Shown one piece after another: positions 52,086 through 61,944 of a DNA stretch of 64,000 nucleotides. The DNA is from Bauldia sp. Lineage in GTDB: Bacteria > Pseudomonadota > Alphaproteobacteria > Rhizobiales > Kaistiaceae. The stretch lies in NCBI GenBank assembly GCA_020849325.1, contig JADLGL010000066.1, forward strand, positions 62,001-126,000, given 5' to 3'. The position numbers were made by a program, and so were the translations under genes. Positions within the stretch are counted from its first letter, which is position 1. Every line of letters starts with the position of its first letter. The notes under the pieces are model-generated. The model was not told the DNA's origin and ran no database searches. It worked only from the letters and a program-made list of their open reading frames with translations.

Positions 52086-52838
52086 ATGTTCGAATGGGTT
52101 TCTGATCCGGCGATCTGGGCGAGTCTGGCGACGCTCACCGTGATGGAGATCGTCCTTGGCATCGACAACATCGTCTTCATCTCGGTCATAGTCGCCCGGC
52201 TGCCGCCCGAAGCAGCCAAGCGCGTCCGCCAGATCGGCCTTCTCGGCGCGCTCGGCTTCCGCGTCCTGTTCCTGCTGCTCCTGACCTGGCTGATCGGGCT
52301 CGACCAGCCGCTGTTCAACGCGTTCGGCCGCGACATCTCGTGGCGTGACCTCATCCTCCTTGCGGGCGGCCTCTTCCTCGTCGTGAAAGCGACGCTCGAG
52401 ATCCACAAGGGCGTCGAAGGCGAGGAGGAGGCGCCGGCCGGCTCGGCGCGGAAGATGGCCTTCGGAATGGTCGTGGGCCAGATCATCCTGATCGACATCG
52501 TCTTCTCGGTCGATTCGATCATCACGGCGATCGGCATGTCCGACCATGTCGGCGTCATGATCGCCGCCGTCGTGATAGCGATGGGCGTGATGTATCTCGC
52601 GTCCGGCGCGATCGCGTCGTTCATCCACAAGCATCCGACCACCAAGATGCTGGCGCTCGCCTTCCTCTTCATGATCGGCGCGGCGCTGATCGCCGATGCG
52701 CTCGGCCACCACATCGAGCGCGGCTACATCTACGCGGCGATGGCCTTCTCGGCCTTCGTCGAAATCCTCAACGTCCTCGCGAAGCGCAACCAGGGGAAGC
52801 GCGAGGCCAACGCGAAGGCGCCGGGTGAGCAGCACTAG
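52086..52838 (+). CDS. TerC-family integral membrane protein
   Basis: 250 residues with seven or so helices. FEWVSDPAIWASLATLTVME and IVLGIDNIVFISVIVARLP carry the conserved G-I-D-N acidic motif, and LIDIVFSVDSIITAIGMSDH the second acidic motif (FSxDS), both in membrane helices and thought to bind metal. TerC proteins relate to tellurite resistance and to manganese efflux or metalation of exported proteins (MeeF/MeeY, Alx). I took the ATG at 52086 because homologues begin MFEW; a TTG at 52065 is in frame. Confidence 0.9.
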   Translation: MFEWVSDPAIWASLATLTVMEIVLGIDNIVFISVIVARLPPEAAKRVRQIGLLGALGFRVLFLLLLTWLIGLDQPLFNAFGRDISWRDLILLAGGLFLVVKATLEIHKGVEGEEEAPAGSARKMAFGMVVGQIILIDIVFSVDSIITAIGMSDHVGVMIAAVVIAMGVMYLASGAIASFIHKHPTTKMLALAFLFMIGAALIADALGHHIERGYIYAAMAFSAFVEILNVLAKRNQGKREANAKAPGEQH

Positions 52839-52848
52839 TCCTTCCACC

Positions 52849-53829
52849 ATGGCGCAAGCCGTCCGCATCCATGCCGCGGGCGGCCCGGAGGCGCTCGTCG
52901 TCGACACGATCGACGTTCCGGCGCCGGGCGAGGGGGAGGCGCTGATCCGGCACACGGCGATCGGCGTCAACTTCATCGACGTCTATCAGCGGCAGGGGCT
53001 CTATCCCCTGCCGTTTCCGTTCGTCGGCGGCAACGAGGGCGCCGGCGTCGTCGAGGCCATCGGGCCGGGCGTCACGGAGGTGAATGTCGGCGACCGGGTG
53101 GCGTACTGCATGGCGGTCGGCGCCTATGCCGAGCGGCGGACGATCGCCAGCCGGCGGCTCGTCCGGATTCCCGAAACCGTGCCCGACGACATTGCCGCGG
53201 CGGTGATCCTGAAAGGCCTCACGGCGGAGTATCTCGTCCGGAGGACGCGGCCGCTCGGGCCTGGCGACACAATTCTCTTCCACGCCGCGGCTGGAGCCAC
53301 CGGGCTCATCGCCACCCAGTGGGCGTCGTCGCTCGGTGCGACCGTCATCGGCACGGCGGGCTCGCCCGAGAAGGTGGCGCTCGCGCTGGCGCATGGCTGC
53401 GCGCATGTCATCAACTACCGCACCGAGGATTTCGTCGCGCGGACGAAGGAGCTGACCGGTGGGCGCGGCGTCGACGTCGTCTACGATTCGGTGGGCGCCG
53501 ACACGTTTCCCGGCTCGCTCGACGTCCTTCGGCCGCGGGGGATGTTCGTGTCGTTCGGGCAATCCTCGGGGCTCGTCCCGCCGTTTGCGCCGCGCCTCCT
53601 GTCGCTCAAGGGTTCTCTGTTCATGACGCGGCCGAACCTTGCCAACTACGTCGCCGACCGCGGCGAACTCGAGGATGCGGCGGCGGCGCTGTTCGGCGTG
53701 ATCGCCGACGGGACGGTCCGGGTCCGGATCGACCGCCGCCTGCCGCTCGCCAGCGCCGGCGAGGCGCATCGCGCCCTCGAAGCGCGGGAGACGAGCGGGT
53801 CGGTCGTGCTGCTGCCGGGAGGGGAGTAG
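52849..53829 (+). CDS. NADPH:quinone oxidoreductase (zinc-free MDR family)
   Basis: 326 residues. GroES-like N-terminal part with HTAIGVNFIDVYQRQGLYPL and FVGGNEGAGVVEAIGPGV; Rossmann part with LFHAAAGATGLIATQWASSL (A-A-x-G-x-x-G, NADPH type), then VINYRTEDFVARTKELTGGR and DVVYDSVGADTF. The catalytic-zinc ligands of alcohol dehydrogenases are absent, as in QOR/zeta-crystallin. It reduces quinones by one-electron transfer or related enones. The stop codon TAG is the first triplet of a 7-bp tandem repeat. Confidence 0.93.
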   Translation: MAQAVRIHAAGGPEALVVDTIDVPAPGEGEALIRHTAIGVNFIDVYQRQGLYPLPFPFVGGNEGAGVVEAIGPGVTEVNVGDRVAYCMAVGAYAERRTIASRRLVRIPETVPDDIAAAVILKGLTAEYLVRRTRPLGPGDTILFHAAAGATGLIATQWASSLGATVIGTAGSPEKVALALAHGCAHVINYRTEDFVARTKELTGGRGVDVVYDSVGADTFPGSLDVLRPRGMFVSFGQSSGLVPPFAPRLLSLKGSLFMTRPNLANYVADRGELEDAAAALFGVIADGTVRVRIDRRLPLASAGEAHRALEARETSGSVVLLPGGE

Positions 53830-53917
53830 CGAATAGCGAATAGCGAATAGCGAATAGCGAATAGCGAATAGCGAATAGCGAATAGCGAATAGCGAATAGC
53901 GAATAGCGAATAGCGAA
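53827..53917. repeat. Perfect tandem repeat: 13 copies of the heptamer TAGCGAA
   Basis: Exactly 91 bases of uninterrupted TAGCGAA units, starting with the stop codon of the quinone oxidoreductase gene. Read on the other strand it gives TTCGCTA, which encodes the repeating peptide IRYSLFA. Being out of step with the codon, copy-number changes would not affect the upstream gene. It is 56 bases before the next gene and may lie in its promoter. Confidence 0.97.
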
Positions 53918-53973
53918 TACTCACCACTTGCCGCTCGCCACTCCGAAATCCCTCCCTCCCATCCCGTGCCCGC

Positions 53974-54351
53974 ATGACCGTCCGCCCGCCAAAGCACACC
54001 GGCAATGCCAGCTCGACCTTCATGAACGCGGTCGAGGCGGAGGTCATTGCGGAGCAGGCGGCTTCGCTCGGCCGCGCCGCCCGCCGGCTCGAGCGGGCGC
54101 TCGCGGTCCTTGCGGCACTCGACGCGGGGCAACCGTTGCCGCCGCCGGAAATGGGGCGGCCGGCGCTGAAGACGCGGCCGGAGATGCTGGCTGAGGCCCG
54201 CGAGGCGCTGTGGTTCCTCGTCGTCCAGCGCGAGGCGTGCGGCCTCCGGAACAGCGAGGACGTGCTGACGGCGTATCGCATCCCCGCCGAGATCAGCCTC
54301 GGCATGATCGAGCCGCGGACGATCTGGCGCCGGCGGCCGCGGGGCCCGTAG
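53974..54351 (+). CDS. Conserved hypothetical protein, 125 aa (possibly DUF6665)
   Basis: Helical soluble protein with the segment NAVEAEVIAEQAASLGRAAR, a Pro-rich loop and a well-kept block EAREALWFLVVQREACGLRN followed by SEDVLTAYRIPAEISLGMI. From memory the WxLVVQREACGLR block matches a small family in Rhizobiales labelled DUF6665; I am not certain of the number. No function is known. The gene begins 56 bases after the tandem heptamer repeat. Confidence 0.7.
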   Translation: MTVRPPKHTGNASSTFMNAVEAEVIAEQAASLGRAARRLERALAVLAALDAGQPLPPPEMGRPALKTRPEMLAEAREALWFLVVQREACGLRNSEDVLTAYRIPAEISLGMIEPRTIWRRRPRGP

Positions 54352-54363
54352 GCCCGCGACTGC

Positions 54364-54699
54364 TCACGCCACGGCGAGGTGGACGGCGAGCCAGATCGTG
54401 GCGTCGCCGGGATCGGTCCAGTCGATCCGGTGTCTCGTGTGGGGCGGGATGAAGAGGTAGTCGCCGGCGCCGAGGAGGCGGGGCTCGTCCTCGCCTTCGA
54501 TCGAGACGCGGGCGGCGCCGACGAGGAGGACGACCCACTCCGCGAATTCCTGATCGTACCAGAAGCCGGCGGGCGAAGCCTGGCCGGTCGACACGATGCG
54601 CTCGATCCGCGCTCCGGGCACCAGCAGGAGCTCCCGGATTTCCTCTTCGGCCGCACCCGCCGGGATGGCCGAGAAGAGGTTGCCGCCGGCCACCGACAT
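54364..54699 (-). CDS. Small cupin-domain protein
   Basis: 111 residues, one double-stranded beta-helix. GFWYDQEFAEWVVLLVGAAR gives the first cupin motif in a reduced form (E-W-V-V-L), RLLGAGDYLFIPPHTRHRID the second with the conserved P-x-H-x-x-H. Of the usual metal ligands, the histidines in PPHTRHR are present and the first-motif His pair is not, so metal binding is uncertain. Homologues of this size are annotated as cupins of unknown role. It starts 8 bases after the stop of the LprI-like gene and is likely co-transcribed with it. Confidence 0.82.
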   Translation of the reverse strand: MSVAGGNLFSAIPAGAAEEEIRELLLVPGARIERIVSTGQASPAGFWYDQEFAEWVVLLVGAARVSIEGEDEPRLLGAGDYLFIPPHTRHRIDWTDPGDATIWLAVHLAVA

Positions 54700-54707
54700 C
54701 GCCGCCG

Positions 54708-55079
54708 TCAGCCTTCCATCGGCAGTTCGGTGCGGAGGCATTCCATCCAGCCGAAGAGGCCGATCAGCCGGCCGCGATAGGCCTCGCCGAGGCAGTTGGC
54801 GTCGGTGCCGCAGGCCGTGCGGGTGCCGACCCATTCCGCCTGGTCGCGGCTGATGATGTCGGCCGCCCAGAAGGGGGCGAAATCCATGAGGTAGCGATAG
54901 GTGACGCGGAGGCGGAGATCCTGCGCGGCGAGAGCGGCGTCGCCGCGGATGACCGTGCTCGCAGCGCCGGCGCCCGGCATGCACGCATCGAGAGCGGCGA
55001 CGGCCTGGGCGTTCGCAGGCCGCGGCAGGGCCAAACCGAGGGTCATCGCGCCGATCGTCAGGGCCGAAACGAAGCGCAT
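54708..55079 (-). CDS. Secreted LprI-like (DUF1311) protein
   Basis: 123 residues. Signal peptide (about 1-25, RFVSALTIGAMTLGLALP, cleavage after ANA). The mature part has an N-terminal Cys (LDACMPGAG) and the pattern QAEWVGTRTACGTDANCLGE with AYRGRLIGLFGWMECL, as in the DUF1311/LprI domain, which includes lysozyme inhibitors. Four cysteines could form two disulfides in the periplasm. The match is by motif only; the R-D-x-x-C and C-L spacing are right, but the fold is short. Confidence 0.65.
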   Translation of the reverse strand: MRFVSALTIGAMTLGLALPRPANAQAVAALDACMPGAGAASTVIRGDAALAAQDLRLRVTYRYLMDFAPFWAADIISRDQAEWVGTRTACGTDANCLGEAYRGRLIGLFGWMECLRTELPMEG

Positions 55080-55476
55080 CCCGCTCCTCCGCAAGAAGAG
55101 AGACCGACATCTCCGGCGATCGCCCGCGACGACCGGACGGCATGTCACCTCCCGGACGGAGTTTTAGGGCGGCGGGAACGGAAAGGGTAGGCGGGAGAGG
55201 GGCGCTTCCGCCGTCCACACGCTCGCGGTGCCGAAAACCCAAGGCTGTCAGCGGCTTGGCGATACGGGCAGGGGGCGCGGCCGCCGCGGCCCGGTAACGC
55301 AAACCCCTGCAGCTGCAACGATTCGTTATCTCTTCGCCACCGAATCGCCCGGCTTTCGCCCGTTTTCCCCAGCCATTCCGCAACGGCGTACCGGCGGAAA
55401 CAAGCCGGGCGCGGGGAGTATCAACAGAATATCGGCCGGGCGGACCCACGGGTCCAACCGCCGAAGATCGGGGTCA
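55080..55476. other. Divergent intergenic region before rlpA
   Basis: 397 bases. A frame in line with rlpA stays open through part of it, but the residues (Arg/Pro/Thr-rich) do not resemble a domain and the RlpA signal peptide begins at 55477. No convincing promoter boxes were found on either strand. Confidence 0.45.
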
Positions 55477-55863
55477 ATGACAACACGCCGCTTCATTGCG
55501 GGCGCGGTCGCGCTCGCCTGCCTTGCAACGGTCACTTCACCAGCGAGCTCAGCTACAACGCAATGCGGTCAGGCCTCCTGGTATTCGGCCGGGACCATGA
55601 CCGCGAGCGGTCAGCGCATGGACGCCAACCGCCTCGCCGCCGCCCACCGGACGCTCCCCTTCGGGACGCAGGTCCGCGTCGAGAACCTCGCAAATGGCGA
55701 GACGGTCGTCGTCACCATCAACGACCGCGGCCCGTTCATCTCAGGACGGGTGATCGACCTCACGCGGGGCGCCGCCGAGGAGATCGGCATGATCAATGCC
55801 GGCGTCGTGCCGGTACGGATCACCGTCCTCGGAGGCGGGGGCCAGCTTCCCGGCTGTACCTGA
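55477..55863 (+). CDS. rlpA: RlpA-family septal ring lytic transglycosylase (short form)
   Basis: 128 residues. Signal peptide MTTRRFIAGAVALACLATVT, then the double-psi beta-barrel domain: GQASWYSAGTMTASGQRMDA, AAAHRTLPFGTQVRVENLAN, VVVTINDRGPFISGRVIDLT and AAEEIGMINAGVVPVRI. The catalytic Asp of NDRGPF is present. RlpA cleaves denuded glycan in the septum; the usual C-terminal SPOR domain is missing here, so it must be localised otherwise. No lipobox Cys is seen at the cleavage site, suggesting a soluble periplasmic protein. Confidence 0.9.
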   Translation: MTTRRFIAGAVALACLATVTSPASSATTQCGQASWYSAGTMTASGQRMDANRLAAAHRTLPFGTQVRVENLANGETVVVTINDRGPFISGRVIDLTRGAAEEIGMINAGVVPVRITVLGGGGQLPGCT

Positions 55864-55869
55864 CGGGTC

Positions 55870-55897
55870 GGGCGCCCGTCCGAAGCGACGGGCGCCC
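55870..55897 (+). terminator. Hairpin directly after rlpA
   Basis: GGGCGCCCGTC and GACGGGCGCCC form a perfect 11-bp stem around CGAAGC, 6 bases after the stop codon. No T tract. Confidence 0.5.
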
Positions 55898-55952
55898 CAC
55901 CAACCAGATGTCGCAAGCGTGACCCGTGAGCGACGATTGGTCTCACGCAGGA

Positions 55953-55981
55953 TTGATTTTCGCCCGCGTCTGACGCATAGG
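55953..55981 (+). promoter_or_regulatory. Candidate promoter of the second cold shock gene
   Basis: TTGATT and CATAGG are separated by 17 bases. Transcription from about 55988 would give a leader of some 200 bases, a length typical of cold-shock mRNAs whose structure senses temperature. Confidence 0.4.
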
Positions 55982-56188
55982 TGCGTTGCTTAGGGCATGC
56001 GGGCCCAGGACTGGAAACACAAGGCGCGAGAACAAGCCTCGGAACCAAACGGCCGCCGCGCCGCCCCGGCTACAACCGGGGCCGAATACAGCAACGACGC
56101 CGGATTCCTTTCCCCAAACCACACCCAAGCTGAACTTCCGGGCCGAGAACGCCCGGCTTCGAACAATCGGGAACAGGATCCCACGCAG

Positions 56189-56401
56189 ATGCGCCAGACC
56201 GGCACCGTCAAGTTCTTCAACACCTCCAAAGGCTTCGGCTTCATTACCCCGGACAACGGCCAGAAGGACGTCTTCGTCCACGTCTCGGCCCTCGAGCGTT
56301 CGGGCATCCCGCACCTGCAGGACGGCCAGAAGGTGTCGTTCGACACCGAGCCGGACCGGCAGGGCAAGGGCCCGAAGGCCGTCAACCTCCAGCTCGGCTA
56401 G
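56189..56401 (+). CDS. Cold shock protein (CspA family), long-leader type
   Basis: 70 residues, starting [23 protein letters not shown]1 KGFGFI and RNP2 DVFVHV are intact; the C-terminus [13 protein letters not shown] is that of Rhizobiales CspA. I prefer this ATG because the in-frame extension upstream (to 55997) has no homology-like features and would be the mRNA leader. The protein differs from the other cold shock protein at 20774 in loop residues and gene context. It is expected to be cold- or growth-phase-regulated through the leader. Confidence 0.93.
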   Translation: MRQTGTVKFFNTSKGFGFITPDNGQKDVFVHVSALERSGIPHLQDGQKVSFDTEPDRQGKGPKAVNLQLG

Positions 56402-56447
56402 TCTCGAGCTTCGCCGCCGCTCCAGCGCCTGGAGCCCGTCGACAACG

Positions 56448-56469
56448 AGCCGCCGGACCACCGGCGGCT
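56448..56469 (+). terminator. Hairpin after the cold shock gene
   Basis: AGCCGCCGG and CCGGCGGCT with loop ACCA form a perfect 9-bp stem, 46 bases after the stop. A smaller hairpin (TCCAG/CTGGA) precedes it. Confidence 0.5.
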
Positions 56470-56544
56470 TCTGGCGTATCCGGGCTCGCGCACACACGGA
56501 CCCGGCGACCTCGAGGAGTGGACGACCGTAGCAGTCGCTTCGAG

Positions 56545-56692
56545 CCACCCCCTTGCGGGGAGGCGGAAGGCGGCAAGCGAAGCGCCGACGCCTTCGGAAG
56601 GGGGCGCGGCCTCTGTGCATGCGGCGTGCGTCGTGACCGCCTCCCGAACCGGCGAAGCGCCGGTTCGACCTTCCCGCAAGGGGGAGGTTCAG
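56545..56692. repeat. Composite palindromic element containing family B ends
   Basis: The outer arms are ACCCCCTTGCGGG (left) and CCCGCAAGGGGGAGG (right), about 130 bases apart and inverted. Inside lies a hairpin CGAACCGGCG / CGCCGGTTCG with loop AAG (56645-56667). The outer arms match the palindromes at 19456 and 36187, as if the element had an internal insert. Confidence 0.65.
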
Positions 56693-56711
56693 CGTCAATG
56701 GGTCAAGTGCG

Positions 56712-56978
56712 CTATGCCTCGAAAGCGCCGAGACCAATGGCCGCCGACCGGATGTCGGCGGGGGCGAGGCCGGCTTCGGCCGCGAAGGCGAGGAGGTCAG
56801 GCTCCCAGCCCGCGACGTGCCGCAGCACCCCGGCGAAGAAGTCGGGGTCGGCCGCAGCGGTCCGGACGTCTTCCGGGCGGAGGCCGGTCATCGACAGGAA
56901 GCGCGTGAGCCGTTCGGGGTCGGCGGCAATGAAGGTCAGCGCCGCGACGCCGATCGCTTCCGCGTCGTCTTTCGTCAT
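56712..56978 (-). CDS. DUF3572 family protein
   Basis: 88 residues, helical. AEAIGVAALTFIAADPERLT, RFLSMTGLRPEDVRTAAADP, DFFAGVLRHVAGWEPDLLAF and GLAPADIRSAAIGLG form the DUF3572 pattern, a small family largely confined to Rhizobiales and relatives. The function is unknown. The start overlaps the stop of the preceding gene by 4 bases (ATGA), so the two are translationally coupled. Confidence 0.85.
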   Translation of the reverse strand: MTKDDAEAIGVAALTFIAADPERLTRFLSMTGLRPEDVRTAAADPDFFAGVLRHVAGWEPDLLAFAAEAGLAPADIRSAAIGLGAFEA

Positions 56979-57484
56979 CGCTTCTTCTCGCCTGATGCTG
57001 CCGGAAACCGCAGTTCCATCGTCCCGCCATAGGGAAGGGCCTTCCACTCGCCCCTGAGGCGCCGCAGGCGCTCCTGCACGGTCCTCGCGAAGTCGAGCGT
57101 CACCCAGTCCGGCGGCGGACGGCCCTGCGGCTCGATCATCCGCCGCACCGCGTCGACGGATTCTTCCGGCGTCGCGCGGTCCTGCGCGAGGCCCGTGAAG
57201 CAGCCGACCACCGCCTCGACCGTCGCGGCTTCGCCGGCGAGGAGCGTCATGTCGATGCCGTCCGAAGGCCGCATGGCGAGCGCGAGTTCCTCCATCCCCT
57301 TGCCCGACGCGAGGAGGCCCCAGAAGCCGCCGGAAAGGCCCGCCGCCGTCTCGACGGCGTAGTGGATGAAGTCGTGGATCAGGAATGAGCGGGAGACGAG
57401 TTCGACCGTCGCGGTGCTGCCATCGGCGCGAACGGCCGTCATGCGGTGTTTCAGATCGGACAGCTTCGTCAGGCGGATCAGCAT
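56975..57484 (-). CDS. Conserved hypothetical protein, 169 aa, coupled to DUF3572
   Basis: I do not recognise the family. The ATG at 57484 gives MLIRLTKLSDLKHRMTAVRA. It is a soluble alpha/beta chain with VELVSRSFLIHDFIHYAVET (a possible H-D-x-x-H motif, residues about 39-43), GGFWGLLASGKGMEELALAM, and a C-terminal RLRRLRGEWKALPYGGTMEL. The HDxxHY element could bind a metal, but there is no second motif to support an enzyme. It overlaps the DUF3572 gene and lies 52 bases from the ModE-like gene on the same strand. Confidence 0.65.
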   Translation of the reverse strand: MLIRLTKLSDLKHRMTAVRADGSTATVELVSRSFLIHDFIHYAVETAAGLSGGFWGLLASGKGMEELALAMRPSDGIDMTLLAGEAATVEAVVGCFTGLAQDRATPEESVDAVRRMIEPQGRPPPDWVTLDFARTVQERLRRLRGEWKALPYGGTMELRFPAASGEKKR

Positions 57485-57507
57485 GGTCGGCCATGCCGGC
57501 GCGGCCG

Positions 57508-57538
57508 GAGCGTGCCCCGCTGAAACCGGATCATGCTC
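57508..57538. repeat. Degenerate single unit of the family A repeat
   Basis: GAGCGTGCCCCG and CCGGATCATGCTC resemble hairpin 1 of the family (GAGCGTGATCCG / CGGATCACGCTC) with several changes. The right end overlaps the stop codon of the ModE-like gene, as in the other copies. Confidence 0.6.
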
Positions 57539-57890
57539 AGCCGGCGGTGTCGTCGGCGGCGGCGCCGCGGAGGCGGGCGAGTTCCGGCGACGCTTCGACC
57601 AGCGCCGCGAGGCGCTGGTAGTCGGCGAGGATGCGGACGCCGAGATCGGTGAGGCTCGCGCCGCCGCCATCGGCGCCGCCGCGGCTCACGGCCACGAGCG
57701 GCTCGCGGAAGCACCGGTTCATCGTCACCACCAGCGACCAGGCGCGCTTGTAGCTCATTCGCATCCGCCGGCCGGCCGAGGCGATCGAGCCGGTGTCGCG
57801 GATCAGCTCGAGGAGCTGCGCCTTGCCGGGGCCCATGGCGATTTCGTCGCCGAGGCCGAGGCGGAGGGAGGAACGGAACCGCTGCGCCAT
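57537..57890 (-). CDS. ModE N-terminal-type winged-helix regulator
   Basis: 117 residues, consisting of only the DNA-binding domain. RSSLRLGLGDEIAMGPGKAQ, LLELIRDTGSIASAGRRMRM, SYKRAWSLVVTMNRCFREPL and GGADGGGASLTDLGVRILAD follow the ModE N-terminal pattern (helix-turn-helix with GSISxAARxLGMSYRRAW). The molybdate-binding MOP domains are absent, as in many stand-alone family members. It is 2 bases downstream of an MFS carrier gene, so a single transcript is likely. Its effector is unknown; no molybdate transport gene is near. Confidence 0.88.
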   Translation of the reverse strand: MAQRFRSSLRLGLGDEIAMGPGKAQLLELIRDTGSIASAGRRMRMSYKRAWSLVVTMNRCFREPLVAVSRGGADGGGASLTDLGVRILADYQRLAALVEASPELARLRGAAADDTAG

Positions 57891-57892
57891 CG

Positions 57893-60474
<2,582 letters not shown>

Positions 60475-60495
60475 GGTTTGGCGACGGCGACGCGC

Positions 60496-60515
60496 CGGGC
60501 GTCAGATGACGCCCG
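60496..60515. terminator. Palindrome between convergent genes (possible bidirectional terminator)
   Basis: CGGGCGTCA and TGACGCCCG flank GA, 22 bases after the aminotransferase stop. It covers the last codons of the opposing lipoprotein gene and has no T tract. Confidence 0.35.
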
Positions 60516-61005
60516 CGGTGCAGCGGACCCAGGTGACCGGCTCGCCGCCGTCGACGGTGACCGAAAGGCCGAGGACCGGCAGCGCGGTGGTCGTCGATTC
60601 GAACCGCCAGACTTCCGATCGCCGGATTCCGTTCACGGTCTGGGCGAGCTGAAGCGTCAGCGCGCCGCCCGATACCGCGGTCGCATTGATCGTGCTGCGC
60701 ACGCCGCCGGGGCGGATCACGGCGGTTGAGCTGATGTTCATCACCGCCGCCGTGTCGGCGCAGGCGGCGGCGTCCGGCGCCCACTGGCCCACGAGATCGG
60801 CCACCGAAAGGTTCAGCGGCCCGGTCGGCACGCCCGGAACGAAGGGTGGCGGCGTCGATGCCGCGGGCGTCGCCGGCGACGCCGGCGTGGAGGTCGGGGT
60901 GTCGTCGCCACAGGCCGCAAGGGTCAGGGCGGCAGCGGCGAACACCGCACCGAGGGCCAGCCTCGCCCCGCGCAACGCAACCGTTTCAACAGAGGTCATC
61001 GCCAC
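60502..61005 (-). CDS. Lipoprotein of unknown function, paralogue 1
   Basis: 167 residues. Lipoprotein signal ARLALGAVFAAAALTLAACGDD with the lipobox TLAAC. A short Thr/Ala/Pro linker (PTSTPASPATPAASTPPPF) precedes a domain beginning LNLSVADLVGQWAPDAAACA and ending GGEPVTWVRCTAGVI. The same frame (ADLVGxWAxDxAAC ... GGEPxVTWVRC) recurs in the next gene. The domain looks beta-rich with a Cys near each end that could pair. The family is not recognised. Expected to be anchored to the inner leaflet of the outer membrane or to the inner membrane. Confidence 0.75.
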   Translation of the reverse strand: MAMTSVETVALRGARLALGAVFAAAALTLAACGDDTPTSTPASPATPAASTPPPFVPGVPTGPLNLSVADLVGQWAPDAAACADTAAVMNISSTAVIRPGGVRSTINATAVSGGALTLQLAQTVNGIRRSEVWRFESTTTALPVLGLSVTVDGGEPVTWVRCTAGVI

Positions 61006-61127
61006 GTCCTCACCCGACCGTACAAAGCACTCTTCTGTATTCAGCTTTTTCGACGGCGGAGTTCAAGACGGAAAGCGGCGGGATTGCTCCCGCCGCCCGG
61101 CGATCCGGAAAAGTGATGCACAGGCGC

Positions 61128-61685
61128 TCAGGGGGTCGGGGCAGGGCACCGCACCCAGGTCACGGCCGGTTCGCCACCCATGACGACGCTGACGCTGGTG
61201 AGCGGCGGCGTGGTGCCGGCGGGCGTGAACGTCCACGTCTCGGTGATCGGGGCATTGTCGACCGTGCCGGCGAGGACGACGTCGAGCCCGGTGGCGCCCG
61301 CGGCCGCGGACGAGACGGTGCGGGTGAGGCCGCCGCCCGAGACGTTGGTGAGCGTGATCGTCGTCACCTCGCTCGGCGTCGCGCAGGCTGCGAGGTCGGT
61401 CGCCCAGCCGCCGACGAGGTCGGCGATCGCGAGCGTCGTCGCGCCACCGCCCGCCGGAGTGGCGGCCATCGCCGGAGGCGCGGCTTCCATCGCCGGAGGC
61501 GTCGCCTGCATGGCCGGCGGCGCGGCCTGCATCGCCGGCTGCGTGGTTTCGAGCGCCGGCGTGGTGTTCGTGGCGGTGTCTTCGGCATCGTCGCCGCAGG
61601 CGGCGAGCGTCAGCGCGGCGAGGAAGCTGCCCGCAAGTGCGATGGCGCGCGGCGAGGGGCGGCGGGCTGAGATCGTCGTGGTCAT
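61128..61685 (-). CDS. Lipoprotein of unknown function, paralogue 2, with PPAM repeats
   Basis: 185 residues from the ATG giving MTTTISARRPSPRAIALAGS. The signal is LAGSFLAALTLAACGDDAED, nearly identical to that of the other two lipoproteins here. The linker has five short repeats of the type PPAMxA (for example AMQAAPPAMQATPPAMEAAP). The C-terminal domain starts LAIADLVGGWATDLAACATP and ends VVMGGEPAVTWVRCPAPTP, paralogous to the preceding entry. Function unknown. It lies 122 bases upstream of paralogue 1, on the same strand. Confidence 0.75.
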   Translation of the reverse strand: MTTTISARRPSPRAIALAGSFLAALTLAACGDDAEDTATNTTPALETTQPAMQAAPPAMQATPPAMEAAPPAMAATPAGGGATTLAIADLVGGWATDLAACATPSEVTTITLTNVSGGGLTRTVSSAAAGATGLDVVLAGTVDNAPITETWTFTPAGTTPPLTSVSVVMGGEPAVTWVRCPAPTP

Positions 61686-61944
61686 CGTGATTCCCTTTGT
61701 CCTGCGGGGTTCCTGGCGTGACGGGGCACGCGAATCGGTCGCGGGCGTTGCGTTGGCTGGTAAGCGCACACCGAGGCAGTCCGGTGGCGTACAAAAACAC
61801 CCGCCGATCAAACGCGGAAGTACGCCGGGGGTTGCAGAGCGACGAAAGCCACCGCGCTCAGTTGAGCCGGGAGCTTTCCCTCGCCCCGTCGGAGCGAGGC
61901 AAAATGAGCGGTCGCTCAGGGAACGATCCGAATGCGTCCAACCA

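Noticed and set aside
53827..53917. CRISPR-like array
   Set aside because: The unit is 7 bases with no spacers; it is a simple tandem repeat and no cas gene is present in the window.
52768..54132. Minus-strand frame with repeated IRYSLFA peptide
   Set aside because: The repeat peptide is the translation of the heptamer array; the rest is antisense to two plus-strand genes.
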